Notes: generated by a model from the sequence alone, not told the origin. A stretch of DNA of 64,000 nt from Lineus longissimus (GCF_910592395.1 NC_088315.1:8496501-8560500), one strand, 5' to 3'; shown: positions 39,001 through 51,765, counted from the stretch's first letter. Program-made: numbers and translations.

Positions 39001-42000
39001 AGGAATGGACGCGACGACTTTCGCACCATCGAGTGGTTTTTCTGCATTATTGCCTGGAAATCGAATAAGATAGGATAATGCATCATCATCAACATCATAG
39101 AAAGTTATACATACTCGGTAGCAGAAGGTGAAACAACTCGAAGAAAAAGCCATTTTTGTTTGAGAAACCAAAATATCTTATTGCCAAGTTGACCCTTTAA
39201 TGTAACTGTTTGGGATAACATGGATTATTTGTGCGTTCGAACAACTGGGCCCAGTGATTTTCCCCACTGTGCTATGGGGCTCCTCATGATTCTGGAAAGG
39301 AGAATGAAATCGACTTACCTGCAGCTGAAGGTGGTACTGCTATAACTTTATACACAGGCCCTTTATCTACTCCCATCCCGATGTTGTAGTAAGTCCCATC
39401 GGGGTCGTAATGGGGGTGAGCGGTGGCACTGTGGACGCTGATGTAATCAGTATAGTCGTGCTGAAATAAAAGGGTTAACCACTTAAAGGGCTACATTGTT
39501 GACTTTAGTGGTCGTTTCCATGAAAATGACACAGGCTACTGTCATACCTGCACCGAGATTTAGTAAAGAACTGAGAAGACTGAAAACGGTGACAGTTGTT
39601 TTAAAGTGATACTATGATGTGATTTACAACTTTGCGGAAATACGTCCGTTTTTAATTGTTGATCACAAATGTAAAGCTCAAATTTTCCATTTTTGATTAG
39701 ATTTATTATAAAATCGCTGAATGTAAACCACCGCGACCGCGAAAATGTTCATGTTGTGACGTCATCAACGAAAACAGCATCGAAGCGAGCCGTCCAGGCG
39801 GGATTAAACCATCAATTTCTGGAAAATGTGCATTTCGATTCGAAAACCTTACCAATTTATGAGAAAGTGACGTAGTCATTTGTCAAAAACAGCTAAAACA
39901 TTATATGGTGAAATTTGATATGAGTTACCCTTTAACGTTCTTGAGACAGACCTAGAAAGTACTTTATTTTAGTGGCAATTATCATGAGAAAGCTTCTTAC
40001 AAGGCGAAGTGTATCCAAAGTTTCTGGGTCGATCTGTTGGACCTTCATTGTTTCTGTTGCAGCAATGAGTGCATCTTTGATGGGGAAGATATTGACGAGA
40101 CAGTTCGCACCAGCGTCCGCTTCTGGGAAGAAATAGGTCATGAATCTGAAATGGTTAATGAGCTGGTAGTCATAAATCTATCGATCAATGACACTATGAC
40201 CTTGTGACCAGAGACACTGTTAGTAATGCTGGGCCAGTATCAAAAGGTAAATTGTGTCTGACACTTCACTATTTCCACTTCAATGAATAAGTGTGAAAAA
40301 TCGGTTTATCTGATATCTTTGAAAATTGTGTCTGATATAGTTGTATATATTGTTGAGTACAACATTATGCAGCAGAACCGGAATTAATGTTTTAAAGTGA
40401 TACTATGATGTGATTTACAACTTTGCGGAAATACGTCCGTTTTTAATTGTTGATCACAAATGTAAAGCTCAAATTTTCCATTTTTGATTAGATTTATCAT
40501 AAAATCGCTGAATGTAAACCACCGCGACCGCGAAAATGTTCATGTTGTGACGTCATCAACGAAAACGGCATCAAAGTGAGCCGTCCAGGTGGGATTAAAC
40601 CATCAATTTCTAGAAAATGTGCACTTCGATTCGAAAACCTTACCGATTTATGAGAAAGTGACGTAGTCATTTGTCATAAACAGCTAAAACATTATATGGT
40701 GAAATTTGACACGAGTTACCCTTTAACCCAATGTAGCCAGAAAACCCTTTTTGAGAATTGATACTAAAAGCATGGCAACAGACCCATGCAATGGCATCAT
40801 TCCCACTTAGCATGACACTTTTATTGACCATCACACATTGACAGATATTTTGCTCATTTGCTTCAAACTTGCTCCCTTATGAAGAACAGTGAGGGATACT
40901 GACCAAAGGACACCTCCCTGAGCACAAATCTCTGGTGTTCTGTAGTGGAACTCTCCAGAACAGTCAACTCTGTTACTGAAAACAAACCGACTGTCTAGTG
41001 CTCATCTCAAAAATTACGAATGCAGAAGATTTCAATATTATAACCACTGGTAAAGACCATACCTCTGGTACATGGACTTGCAAGGGTCTGGGGTCGCCAA
41101 GGTACCAAACGTCGACACGACAATCCGTTTTGCAGCCATGTTCTTTTCATACATGTCACTCCGGATGAACTTTCGGTTGTAGGTGGCGGTGCCATCTTTG
41201 ATTTTGAATTTCTGCACCATCGCCATGCCGTCGAATAAGTGTTTGTAGGAGGTACCGCCGAGACTGTAGCGACCTGGACCATTTCTGAAAAGGTTTCCGT
41301 CCAACCAGTTTGGAATTGTTCCTAGAGGAAAAAAATATCAGTGTGTGTGTGAGAGCGAAATAGAACCAGACAGACCTGTGCAGGGCATAGGTAAGAATAC
41401 AGTAGAATCTCCCTACTAAGACAGACACCGACGGGCTGACAAGTGTTTGCACCAGCGGAAAATTCTCAGACTACCAACCTTTGGTGGTTCCCTGAATGGG
41501 CTGCTCAAGTTCCTCATAATCCTGCATGACAAGCTGGGAGAAGTTTTGCATCACCGGCTTGGCCGTCTCCGTTAGTGGCACGCTGGTCCCCATCTTTGAT
41601 GCCAGCTTAAAATGAGAAAATGAAATTCCGTTGACTGATTCCTGAATGATAAAACTGCAAGTGTAATGAATGTTATGAATATAGATATCTGCTGTTCCAG
41701 AGTGGTGATTATCACAACTAAATTTTACCCTTGAACAAAGACTTGTCTTTATTTATTCTTGACAATATCTATAGATCATAATAATGACAGTCGACAGGTC
41801 AAAAGGAAGAGATTTTCAACCTATCTGTTTATATGGAAACTCTGCGGTCAAAAGGTTATGCTGGTCCCAGGCAGTTTACGACTGCAAGAAAGTGGAATAA
41901 GTGATCATTGACCCATTTCCCAAAGCGATAGATAGCATATTTTAAGGGTTGACCACAGGCACAAGAACTTTGGGCTAGAAGTAATTCCAACTCCTTCAAA

Positions 42001-42565
42001 ATAAAATGAATGCCAATTTCAAAGGTGAGAGTCTGTTCTCTGGAAAGGAAAGAACTCACTCGCACCCTCCAAATTGGCACTCACTTTGTTTTGAAAGTGT
42101 ACCGATTGCTTTAAGATTTCAATTTCTAGCCAAAATGGTTGTGCCTGTGGTCAAACCAATTTATGCAAGTAGAACAGCTCTCCAGAACGGTGTGATTATT
42201 TGACTTCATAATATTGAAACATTGGCCTATATGTCACTCACCAGTGGCCTTTTATTCCATAACAAGCTTGAGAAGTGTTTTGATTGGCATGCGGGCCAGC
42301 ATGAACAGGTCACTTTGTGTGAACACTATTTAGCTGATTAAAGGGAGCCTGTACAAATTCCTATATTATGTGTAATAGGCCTATTTAAAACTAACTTATC
42401 AATAGCATCGACACAGTATGCTTTACATGAACATGTAGTTAGACTTTGTCAAATACCAGGCTTTGATAGTTTTCTTTATCTTATCCTGACACTAGATATA
42501 TAGGTCACACTGTCTAGATTTTTGTGAACATGATGTTTTGTAAGATAACTCACCATTTCGGACAT
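36067..42565 (-). CDS. Carotenoid oxygenase (BCO1/BCO2/RPE65 family), 11 exons, complete
   Basis: Minus-strand exons: 42,565-42,554 (ATG, four codons; least certain), 41,605-41,479, 41,321-41,063, 40,145-40,001, 39,460-39,319, 39,053-38,836, 38,574-38,463, 37,983-37,747, 37,148-37,042, 36,818-36,707 and 36,242-36,067 (stop TAA). All junctions keep frame; total 1,647 nt, 548 residues, as expected for the family. All four iron-binding histidine motifs are present: ATAHPHYDPDGTYYNIG, GYMHSFCMSENYFILIEQP, MIFHQGNAYEEDG and PKDFHGCYL. The N-terminal TIPNWLDGNLFRNGPG block is also diagnostic. Known members are non-heme Fe(II) enzymes that cleave carotenoids (BCO1 central, BCO2 eccentric) or isomerise retinyl esters (RPE65). 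Which activity this one has cannot be read here. If the first tiny exon is wrong, translation could start at the ATG at 41,593. Introns carry a SINE, two copies of a 335-bp TTAA element and a MITE. Confidence 0.92.
36394..36590 (-). repeat. tRNA-derived SINE, copy 2
   Basis: On the minus strand, a B-box-like AAGGTTCAATCCTGG (about 36,519-36,533) is followed by a body ending GTCTGTCAGATGAGACTAAA AGCC (36,394-36,423), matching the SINE at 489-780. It lies in the last intron of the carotenoid oxygenase gene. Confidence 0.6.
38781..38839 (-). repeat. Tandem 30-bp duplication copying a splice donor
   Basis: GAAACCCTCATGCT(T/C)TCCAACTTACCGG occurs twice in a row at the 3' end of the 39,053-38,836 exon. 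On the coding strand this gives CCG|GTAAGTTGG twice, 30 nt apart. Only the first keeps the reading frame; use of the second would add GTAAGTTGGAGAGCATGA and hit a stop. Confidence 0.8.
39601..39935. mobile_element. 335-bp TTAA-ended element, copy N1 (intron)
   Basis: Begins TTAAAGTGATACTATG and ends GAGTTACCCTTTAA. The sub-terminal parts AGTGATACT and AGGGTAACT (inverted) form weak inverted repeats, and TTAA stands at both ends. It is about 95% identical to N2 by eye. It contains a full CRE palindrome TGACGTCA at 39,757-39,764. No coding capacity. Inserted in the intron between exons ending at 39,460 and 40,001. Confidence 0.75.
40392..40726. mobile_element. 335-bp TTAA-ended element, copy N2 (intron)
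   Basis: Same length and ends as N1 with scattered substitutions, same orientation, CRE TGACGTCA at 40,548-40,555. Lies in the next intron upstream (40,146-41,062). Confidence 0.75.
41400..41447 (+). mobile_element. Fragment of a CAGTRGAAYCTCCCT-type (pogo-like) element
   Basis: CAGTAGAATCTCCCTACTAA GACAGACACC resembles the end of the longer copy at 49,774. The pogo/Tigger link is from memory of similar ends. Confidence 0.35.
41945..42157. mobile_element. AGGGTTGACC-family MITE, copy M4 (intron)
   Basis: AGGGTTGACCACAGGCACAA at the left and TTGTGCCTGTGGTCAAACC at the right are inverted, with the same internal plan (AATGCCAATTTC...AAATTGGCA) as M1. It sits in the first intron of the carotenoid oxygenase gene. 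Confidence 0.7.
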
Positions 42566-42942
42566 TCCATCAATCTTTCCAAACTAACGTATGCAGCATA
42601 ATGTCGCTGAAGCATCTCGACCTTCAATCGTCCTCTTCCCCTTTTTAACCAATCTCAACCTGCCTGCAAAGCGGGTAATTTGATCTCAGTCAGATATCTT
42701 CCTCTCAAAGCTTATGCATGCTATTGTGGTGGCATGATCGTACTGTCTCCTGGTGTACATCCATGTGTATCTTAAGATCTGCACAAGTAATTCATTAGTA
42801 TTTCATATTCGACTCGTGATCCTCAACAATCCTTGACTCATGGTCATCCGAAAAAAGTTTAGACTCAATCTTGAAATGGCATCGATGTACCCAATAAATC
42901 TCAACGTAGCAAAAGTTCTCAAATCTCTTACAGAAAATTAAC
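42566..42942. other. Short spacer between zinc-finger and carotenoid oxygenase genes
   Basis: Only 377 bp separate the zinc-finger stop codon from the proposed first exon of the next gene on the same strand. I find no AATAAA in minus orientation here, so the 3' end of one and the promoter of the other must be compact or one of the boundaries is elsewhere. Confidence 0.45.
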
Positions 42943-45900
42943 TCACAAAGGACCACGGTACTCCACAACACATTCTCCAGCAGGCAAAGAATCCATTGGT
43001 GTAATGCCTGTTTGAATACCCTCTGACCTTGAACAGAGTGCAGGGACCAGTCCTGGACTTTCCAGTGGAGTAAGTACAGCCATGGTAACATCGTTGCCAG
43101 GAGGCCCAAGCACCGAAACTGACTGCCCAGCAGACGTCATCTGTTCAGCAGACGTCATTTGTTCAGCAGACGTCATCTGCTCTGATTGAGGAATGTAGAG
43201 AATATGAGTCGTCTGAACATTGACAGGACTGGTTATTGAATAGGGACATTCCATTTGGTGATGATCGAAAACCTGCTCATCGCTACCTGCTGCCGACTGA
43301 TTGGACAACCCAAAAGATGGACACTCCGTTGACGCCGTGCGAGGTTCTGATCCACTAGGAGCAAATTGAATGTTTTGTTGCTCTGAAATTTTGCATTTTT
43401 GGGTTGGAATTTTGGTCTTGTCACTTTTTTTCTGTCCTTTTCTCGATGCATCATCAAAATGATGGCGCCCAACGTGAAAGTTCAATGCGTTCATCTGCCG
43501 GCAAGAATAGTCACAAAGTTTGCATTTGAATGGTTTCTCATCTGTATGCAGGCGCATATGGACAACAAGATTGTGCCTCGAGCGAAACGCTTTACCACAA
43601 TTTTCCTCCTCACAAACAAACGTTCGTTCCTTTGTATGGTGCACACAAATATGCTGTTGCATTTCGGCCATTTTAAAAAACGCTTGGTCACATTTGGGAT
43701 AGGTGCAGGCGAATTTACGAACCTTTAAATGTACGCGGTCAACGTGCGCTTTTAATTGACTCTTCGACGGAAATAATTTGTCACAATTTGAATGCCTGCA
43801 GACGTAATCTTTCGTCGAATGGACCCGTTTTTGATGCCTGTGCAGATATTTTACGCTCGAGAAGAGTTTGCCACAGTCGTCACAGACTTCCTTTATCTCC
43901 TCCGATTTGTGACACAGAAGATGCGACTTCAGGGACGCCTTGTTTTTCAATGATTTCCCACAAACATCGCAGAAGACTTTTTCCACTTTCTCAGGGTGGC
44001 TCCTTTTCGTGTGTGCACGAAGAAAAGGCACATAGTACGTCGAAAATGAACATAAACAGCAGTCAAACTTATTCCCGCTCTTCTTCTTCTTGTGAAAATA
44101 CAAAGCATTTTTGGTCGAGAAATTTTTATTGCAGCACGTACATTTAAAGACTTTCCCATGCGCAACCAAATGTCTTTTGATATTCCCAACAGACGCGCGC
44201 AAAGCATGACAAATTTTGCATTCGTAGGTGTTCTTTTTCTTCCCCTTTTCATTAACTTTCTCCCTTACAGTATAATTCATCTCACTGGCAGAAGTATCAT
44301 CAGACTTTAACTTTGCCACCTCTGTTTTCTTTGCATTGAAATCGGGAAATAAACACCTCTTTTGACCCTCATTGCCAGCCTTGCGTCTGCTTGCCCTCGC
44401 TGGCTGAAACCTCGGCATCTCTGCAAAAACCTCTCCAGTGAATCCAGTGTTTGATTTGTGTCTTTTGCGTCTGCTACCAGCATTGGCAACCTCAACAGTT
44501 TCAATTTCAACATTTTTCTTTTTTGTTGATCTGGAAATGGAACTCCTTGATGAACGATCCGACGGCTTCCGCTTCGTAATTCTGGCGGGTTTCTTTGCCT
44601 TAGGTTTTGTGATTTTCAATAGGATGCCGTCTGCACTGTCGGACAACTCTGGCTCCACCATCTGAGAAATTGAGTCAGGTAGGCTTTCACAGACGTCATT
44701 CGGGAAGATGCAGTCAAGGTTTACAACCTGGTTAACTTGTTCCCCAACCTTTTCACTTGTACTGTCATCAATAAAAAGACTGGGAAGAGAAGCTTTCGTA
44801 CGCCGGAGCAGAATTTCTTTGAGTTTTACACAACTTGGCGGTGGTTGGAATACTTTTGAATCTCTTTCACATTCACTAGGGGCAGCAGATGTCTTTTGGG
44901 TCGTCTGCTTGCTTGTCGTCTGCTTACTTGACATCTGCAGGTCCTCTTTTATGGTTTGGTTTTGAAGGCATTGTTTGTCGTCTTTCAGTAACAATGTCTG
45001 CTGCTGGGCGGCCAATGGTTTGGGTGATGCAATTGGAAGGTCGTGAATGGTAACTTCATGGGATTCTTGGGACTTGCCGACAGTTTCTGCATACTGTACT
45101 GCCATGCGTTTCTTTTTTCGGTCCAATATGTCTGATTTATTTGTCAGCATGGCAACACCAGGAATAGGGGAAGATAAATGTGAAATTGGGGACAAGTTTT
45201 GTTGTGAATGCCTCATGACATGTATCTTAGGTACTTGTTTTAGGGGGTTCCGTGCTCCTAAACTTTTATCTCCCAAGTTAACACCTGGCACATATTCGGT
45301 AGCCAACCCAGCATCAATAAGTGCTTGTCTTGTGTGTGCAACTCTCCAAGATGCATCCATCATATGACCTGAATTTCCACTTGTAGTTTTTGCTTGCACA
45401 GAAGCACCCTCAGTGTTGCTCATCAGACCAGCCACGAGAGATCCCCCATCAGCATCAACACTTTCTGGAAGTTTCGTTTGAATATGACTGTCATGGCCAA
45501 GGGCGCTGGTTGCTAAAATCTCCAGGCCACTTTTCCCCATGTTTCTATCTTTTGTTTCGACGATTTGATTGTAAATTTGAGCATGATCTGGTGGAGCATG
45601 ACCGTCTGTAAGATCTGTCCTCGTAACTTCCCGCAAATGAGCGTTATTCAACACGGCTTGCTCTGGAAGCTGAATACGTTCAGTTCTTACAACCGATCTT
45701 GCACCGATTTCGCCTTGACCCATTGCTAACGTAGGCTGCCTAGGATGCAACCCTTGGTGAGGACGGACACCAATACCACTCACACCTGACTGGTATGAAT
45801 ACAAAATGCTTGGAGTCTCTCTTCTGCTCTTGACATCCGAACTGCTAGAACTTCTGACACCCTCGCTACACTGAAACAGAAAATCTGGTTTTTCTGAAGG

Positions 45901-48900
45901 AGGTGCAGGCAATTTCGGTACCGGTACATGTTGGCCAGTCCTGGCTCCTTCCCTAGAATGGATGTTGTTGCTGCTCAGTTGAGAACGATACTCTTCCCGG
46001 ATAAACAGGGCATCAGAAGGTTTAGAAGTCAGTAGAGGTTGGTGAGAGGCACTGGCATTATACTTTTGGTTGACTTCATCCAGATTTTGCTGAGCTTGAA
46101 AAGGTGGAGCAGACGACATGCTTTGAACAGAGTGGTTTGATCTGGTAATAGAAATGTTCGGATTTTTCTGAGCATAAACATCATCTCTGCTTGGTGGAGC
46201 AGGCTGTTGCCGATGATGAAGAACGACTGAGGGATTGCTGATGTTTGCAGATTTAGGATACTCTCTTGTTAAGACATGCACTGGCTCACGTATCTGCTCA
46301 TGAGGACATGGAAGAGTTACTTGAAGATTGTGCAAAGGCACAGTTTGAGGATGCTCTCTGCTGGTTATGACTGGCGCAGGCTCTTGCATCTGCAGCTGAA
46401 AAGTCACTGGACAATCCTGACCAACCACAGTTTGGTGGGGCTCCCGCCTGCCCATGACTTGCGGACGGGTATTAACTTGCAGGGGCGGTATCACTGGCCC
46501 ATCGTTAACATCAGCAGTGCGGTACTGTTCTGAACTTGACAAGACTTGCAGAGGGGCAGATGGTGCTGGCTCCACAGAAACCATGGACTGATTGTTAGCA
46601 ACAGAAGTTTGGTATAGTTCCCTGTTTGGCATGACTTGTGGTGGAGCAGATAATATTTGCTGGGTATAACTTCCCGATTGATGGTCAACAGCTTGAGTTT
46701 GCTGATGATATTGCCTGTTTGAAAAGACTTGTGGAGCTGTAGATGGTTTTTGCGCGACCGAAGTTACAGGTGGATTGGTAGCAAATGAAGGCCTGTTTTG
46801 TTCCCTGTTTGGCATGACTTGTGGAGGAGCAGATGATATTCGCTGGGTATAAGTACTCGCTTGATTATCAATGATTTCAGTTTGATGTAGTTGCCTGTTT
46901 GGCAAGACTTGTTGCGGGACGGATGGTACTCGCTGGAAAGGCGTTCCAGAAAGGTTATCAACAACTGCAGCTGGGTGATGTTCCCTGTTTGGCAAGACTT
47001 CTTGAGGAGCAGATGGCATTCGCTGGGTATAAGTTCCCAGCGAATTATCAACGATTTCAGTTTGATGATGTTCCCTGCTTGGGAAGACTCGTGGAGGAGC
47101 AGACGGTATTCGCTGGATTGGTGTTCCAGATAGGTTATCAACAGCTGCAGCTGGGTGATGTTCCCAGTTTGGCAAGACTTGTAGCGGAGTAGTCGATATC
47201 AGTTTCTGTTGCTGAGTTGTCACAGCAGGGTTGCAACCTTGGTTATTACTAACTACTTGATGCTGGCTATAATCTAGACACTGACCTCGGTCATCAAAGC
47301 CCTGAAATTGTCTCTGGCCGTACAGAGGTTGTGAATCTGTTCTAGACTGCTGAGCTGAAGTTTCTGGCATTTGAAAACGTTGTGTCACAAAAACCGGAGT
47401 GTTCTGGTGCGCAGAAACTGGATGTGTTTTCGACAAGAAAACTTGACTGCTCTGGTGTGCAGACATGGGGAGTGTACTACTTAAACTTATCTTCAAAGGA
47501 TTTCTGATGGAATCTGAAGACTGTTCTTGAACCGGGTGACTGGCAGAGATTGAAGAAACAACAGTCTGCAATGATGGATCTTGAACATTGAACACGTTAA
47601 GTCTTGTTCCAACGACAGCATCTTGCGAGACATCCAAAACAATATGGCCTGGGACCAATTGAGTGTCTACGGGTAAAATCGTAATAGGTGCATTTGAGTT
47701 CTGTATCATATGATGTTGCACTGGTCCACTAGTAACAGCGTTGTCCATTCCCTCTTGAGGTGCACAGTGAACGATAATGCATTTCGTAGTCTGGCTATCC
47801 TGATTTTGCTGATGGGAATGAAAGTTTTCCAATACCATTATCTGAGATGACTCTTTACTATGCCTAGCTCCAGTTGTCAGACTCTCTTGAGTTATCTGGT
47901 TTAGACTATGACCAAACGCACCTGAGCGTAGCTGACTTTGGTATGAAGGGACTGGTTCATTACTTCGGTTGTTTCCCATCAGAGGGCGAGAGTTTTGCTG
48001 CATTAGTGTTTCGTAACTACGAGTTGTACAGACAAGATGCCCGCTAGCTGCGTGATTGCTTGAGAGATCTTGGGGTACATCAAGAAGCACACGCTGGCCT
48101 GTGGAAGAAGACTGCTGATCCTTCAAAGCCGGCTCACAATCCTGATTCTGTCCATGCAACTGATTTTCAAAGCCTGAATGATGTCCTGGGTTTCTAATAG
48201 TCTTGGAATCGACCTTTGTAGCAGAGTCATTCATATTCTCATTGCTTACTCTCTCAACAACTTCTAACGGTTCAAACATTTTGAGATTTCTATCTGGCGC
48301 AACAGACATTTGTTTATTCACTTCATAAATCCCAATTGGTTCTGACAATGGTCGGTCTGGTACGTGTTGATACTGATATTGATACTGCTCTGAGTCTGAG
48401 TGTATGAAAGTTTCATTTGGACGATTCTGCGATTTCTTGGGAGGAGCAGACGTCACGATGTTTACCTCATAGTTACCATCTGGAACAGGTGACTGGAGAG
48501 TACTTAGATTAAGAGCTTTCGCCAGAGGTGGCACTGGCCTCTCACCTGATGGGGTAAGAGTAAAAGAATGTAGGCCATGTACTTTGGTTTGTGTCACATT
48601 TTCTGGTAAAACATTCACAATCACTTGAGTGCTTTCCAGAATATGACCTTGAATTTCATTTCCTTGAACTTTGGTACATCCTACATCACCTCGAGCATGA
48701 CCTACACCTCCTAAATGACAAGACTGAGCTTGACCTTCAAAGGACTGACCTTTAACTGTAAAAGTTTGACCTTGACCTTCAAAAGTTTGACCTTGAACTT
48801 GCGGGAGAGAACTTGGTATTTGTTTTGGGTCTTCGATTATCACAGACTCACTCTGAATCACAGAACGGCTTTGAAACTCAACTGCATCAACATTTTGAGA

Positions 48901-50670
48901 AATTTCAGCTCGAGTTTGACCCAGCTGATGATCCGGTTCAAATATTCCTGTATGTGTACTTTTTTCTTCGCCTAGACAGCTAACACCAGAGCCAGTTACT
49001 TGCGGAGTCTTGCTGGAATCATCTACGGTTCTTGACCCGTCAACAGATGATGTCTTTTCAAGAAGTTGACCTTGCAACTCTTCTACAAGTTTGGAAACAA
49101 CCTCTGGTCTGAAAGGAAACATAGAAATTGTCAACAAAAACAAAAATAAGATTCTTTTTTAAGATTTGAATTCAAGTTATGAACTCTTACGAAAATGTTC
49201 ATAAAGTTCAGAGAAATTAATGAAGTCAAGTGTAAATCTAGGACCACCAAGCCCAAAGCACCATTCATGACAGCGGCCCATTCAGGAAGCACTGAAGACT
49301 ATTGGACAGTTATTTCATGAGACACTTTACAATGACAAAAAGTGACCTGTCCACTGTTTACACCAGTTTGTGCTAAGACAGAAGTGCATAATGTCATGAA
49401 ATTTGGGAAACAAGATTCAGAGAACTTTCGTACCGAAATTCTTCGCCAATATCATGCCACCTGGTGTACAACAGAAGAAGATGGATGATAAACGCCGACG
49501 GTTCCAGCTGCGAGTGGGTATGGAGTTTACAAAACCAGCGGTGGAGGTCAAAGGTCACACGTAAACAGATGAAATACTGTGGTGGGCCATTTGGGTCGTC
49601 TTCATGGCAGTGTTCTGAAACAGTGTGAAAAGAAGATGTAAATTAATGATATTTTGTAACTCTACTCAATATTTTGTCCTACTATACAGGTTGTATTGTT
49701 GCTGTTCCTTGATGAGAATAAGAATCAATGAAAATCAATGAAAAATATAAGCCTTCAGAAACGCGTAAACATACAGTGGAACCTCCCTTAGCGGACACCT
49801 CTCTAATAAGGACAACCTCTCTACTAAGGACACTAGTTTTTGTCCCAAATTGGTTGTTCCCATTCATGTTGACTTCTCTAATCTGGACACCTCTCTATTA
49901 AGGACAGCACTGGTCACTCCGAAGGGCCCATATTAATTATTTTTCTTAATCTTTCTTTTTCCTCAATTACTTTTCTCAAAGCACAAACCTTCTGGAGTGA
50001 TACATCTCTCCTCTTGTGGTTCGTCGCCTGTGAAATATGATGCCAGCAGCTCCATATGTTTCTCAGCGAATTCCAAGAGCTTTTTGGTGAATAGAGTGTC
50101 TCCGTCGTCACAGTAGGCCCGCTTGATGGCATTCCATTTGAGGACGTTGGCAGCCCCTAAAAACAGAAGAGTCAAACACAAAATTCATTTCAATTTGCAG
50201 GAAGGCAAGGTCAATATTTTTTGAGGGACAGGCCAGGGTAACACAAATTGATTACCCATAGTTTGATCCATAATCACTGAATGGTTTTCCAAACCAAAAC
50301 TCAAATCTTCACCATTTCTATAATCTTCGAACACGGCCAGAGAGTGAAATTCTTTTCAGATCTGAATACTGTAAAAAGTGCAAACATTTCAAACACCTGG
50401 GATTCATCTTTGGTTGGCCTGATATTTCTGTATCCCATTATTCATCACTGTTCCAAGCTATTTCAATCCTTCTAAAACAGTTTGAGTAATTCACGTAAAT
50501 GTACAAAGGAACCTTGTCTTATTTGAGAAAATATCAGATATCAACTTACCAATGTACACTTTAACCTTATTCTTCAACTCACTGGAGAGTTCCCTCTTTC
50601 TGCCAGAGCCCTCGCGTTTGCCTCCCCGGCCAACTAATGGCTTCTCAGATTTCTTAATCTTTGGTTTCAT
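42943..50670 (-). CDS. Large C2H2 zinc-finger protein with internal repeats (complete, four exons)
   Basis: Minus-strand exons: 50,670-50,550 (ATG), 50,156-49,989, 49,614-49,434, 49,108-42,943 (stop TGA). Phases join (G|GG, G|AA, CG|A), giving 2,211 residues. The N-terminal ~160 residues form a small unrecognised folded-looking region (KWNAIKRAYCDDGDTLFTKK, then FICLRVTFDLHRWF), with a basic lead. Residues about 160-1,650 are low-complexity Q/S/P/H-rich. Residues ~790-1,050 hold about seven to nine degenerate ~36-residue repeats (SAPPQVMPNRE type). A basic stretch near 1,670-1,700 (AKKPARITKRKPSDRSS) looks like a nuclear signal. Nine C2H2 fingers lie at ~1,780-2,042, the second missing its last His. 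Three of them have C-x4-C spacing (TFIIIA-like). A MTSAEQ hexapeptide is repeated near the C-terminus. It is likely a nuclear DNA- or RNA-binding regulator. I cannot assign an orthologue. Confidence 0.9.
49774..49912 (+). mobile_element. Truncated pogo-like MITE
   Basis: CAGTGGAACCTCCCTTAGCG then repeated ACCTCTCTAATAAGGACA-type motifs (four occurrences of CTCTCTA) and GTTGACTTCTCTAATCTGG. The expected inverted 3' end is not found, so it is truncated. It lies in the intron 49,615-49,988 of the zinc-finger gene. Family link is from memory. Confidence 0.4.
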
Positions 50671-51700
50671 TCTAATGACAAAATAGTCAATAGGAGGTCT
50701 ACAAAATAAGAAGCACAAGAAAGGGTCTTCAGGTTATATTATAATAATTAAAGGGTTACGCAGCTCATATTTAGGTGGGTTAGGAAAAAAGAAAATGCAA
50801 TGTAGTGGTGCCTTTACAATGCATGCAAATTTGCTGAAACTTGGAATTTTAATAACTCACACAACGTAGTGAGTGTAATGGTTACGTATGTATAAAGTGT
50901 AAACAAAATTCATATATCCATCATGTCCATCGAATCTGAAAAAATTTGTGCAGACCCATGACAATTCTGGTTCCGGTACAGTTTGTCACATTCCATAGGG
51001 GCCGCACGTTGGCCGATCCTGCATTCACGACGCACCGCAACCACAGTTACCACGTCGGACGTGATTCCCATTGTTTCCTTCCTCGTGACGCAATTATTTC
51101 ATGACGTCATGAGCCATTGACCATTCATACAAGTAGATTTATTCACACCGGCGCCACTGAAGTGCGGGTGTGGGACATCATGTATTTAAAAATCGTCTGC
51201 TAGGACATACAGGACAACGTCGACGGAGACAGTTGTGACATTTCATTGCAGACAAAGCAAACGTCCTCTTCTTCTCGATTTACGTACTTTACTTCAAAAA
51301 AGTCAGTTTTAACACTACTAAATCCCGATCCAGTCACGTGATTTCTAGTAACTGCCAAACTCGACCCAGTGCCGGAACTGTGAAGTAATGATGTAGGTCA
51401 CGTGGTCAGAGTGCAGGAGTTCCCGTACCGCCTGGCTATCCGATTTAGCATCTACTGTTCCGGAACGACATCAGCACCTCTAGTGTCAAGATCATAAATT
51501 TGCCATTCTTGATTTTGGCGCCAAACGAATCCAAAAAAACGTGCTAAAACAATTAAGAGTATATCAGCTACAAAAATTCTGTATTAACTAACTGGTGAAG
51601 AAACATACACAAATATCTAGGCTGGCAGGTGGAAAATTCAATTATTATTTCACCACAAAGAGCTGCTTCTGTCCGCAGATATGAGACAGCTACCGGGGCG
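50671..51700. promoter_or_regulatory. 5' flank of the zinc-finger gene
   Basis: Upstream of the ATG at 50,670. The part at about 50,960-51,480 is relatively rich in CG dinucleotides (GGCCGATCC, CGACGGAGAC, CCGGAACG) compared with neighbours, consistent with a CpG-type promoter. No TATA box or defined start site could be supported. Confidence 0.3.
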
Positions 51701-51765
51701 GGGACTATTTCTTTATGGGGCCTTATTGTTCAGCGTCTCCAAGGAATTCTATTTTTAGAGTCCAA

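Noticed and set aside
43399-47192. Plus-strand ORFs opposite the zinc-finger exon
   Set aside because: Shadows of the long minus-strand coding exon; no splice sites or domains.
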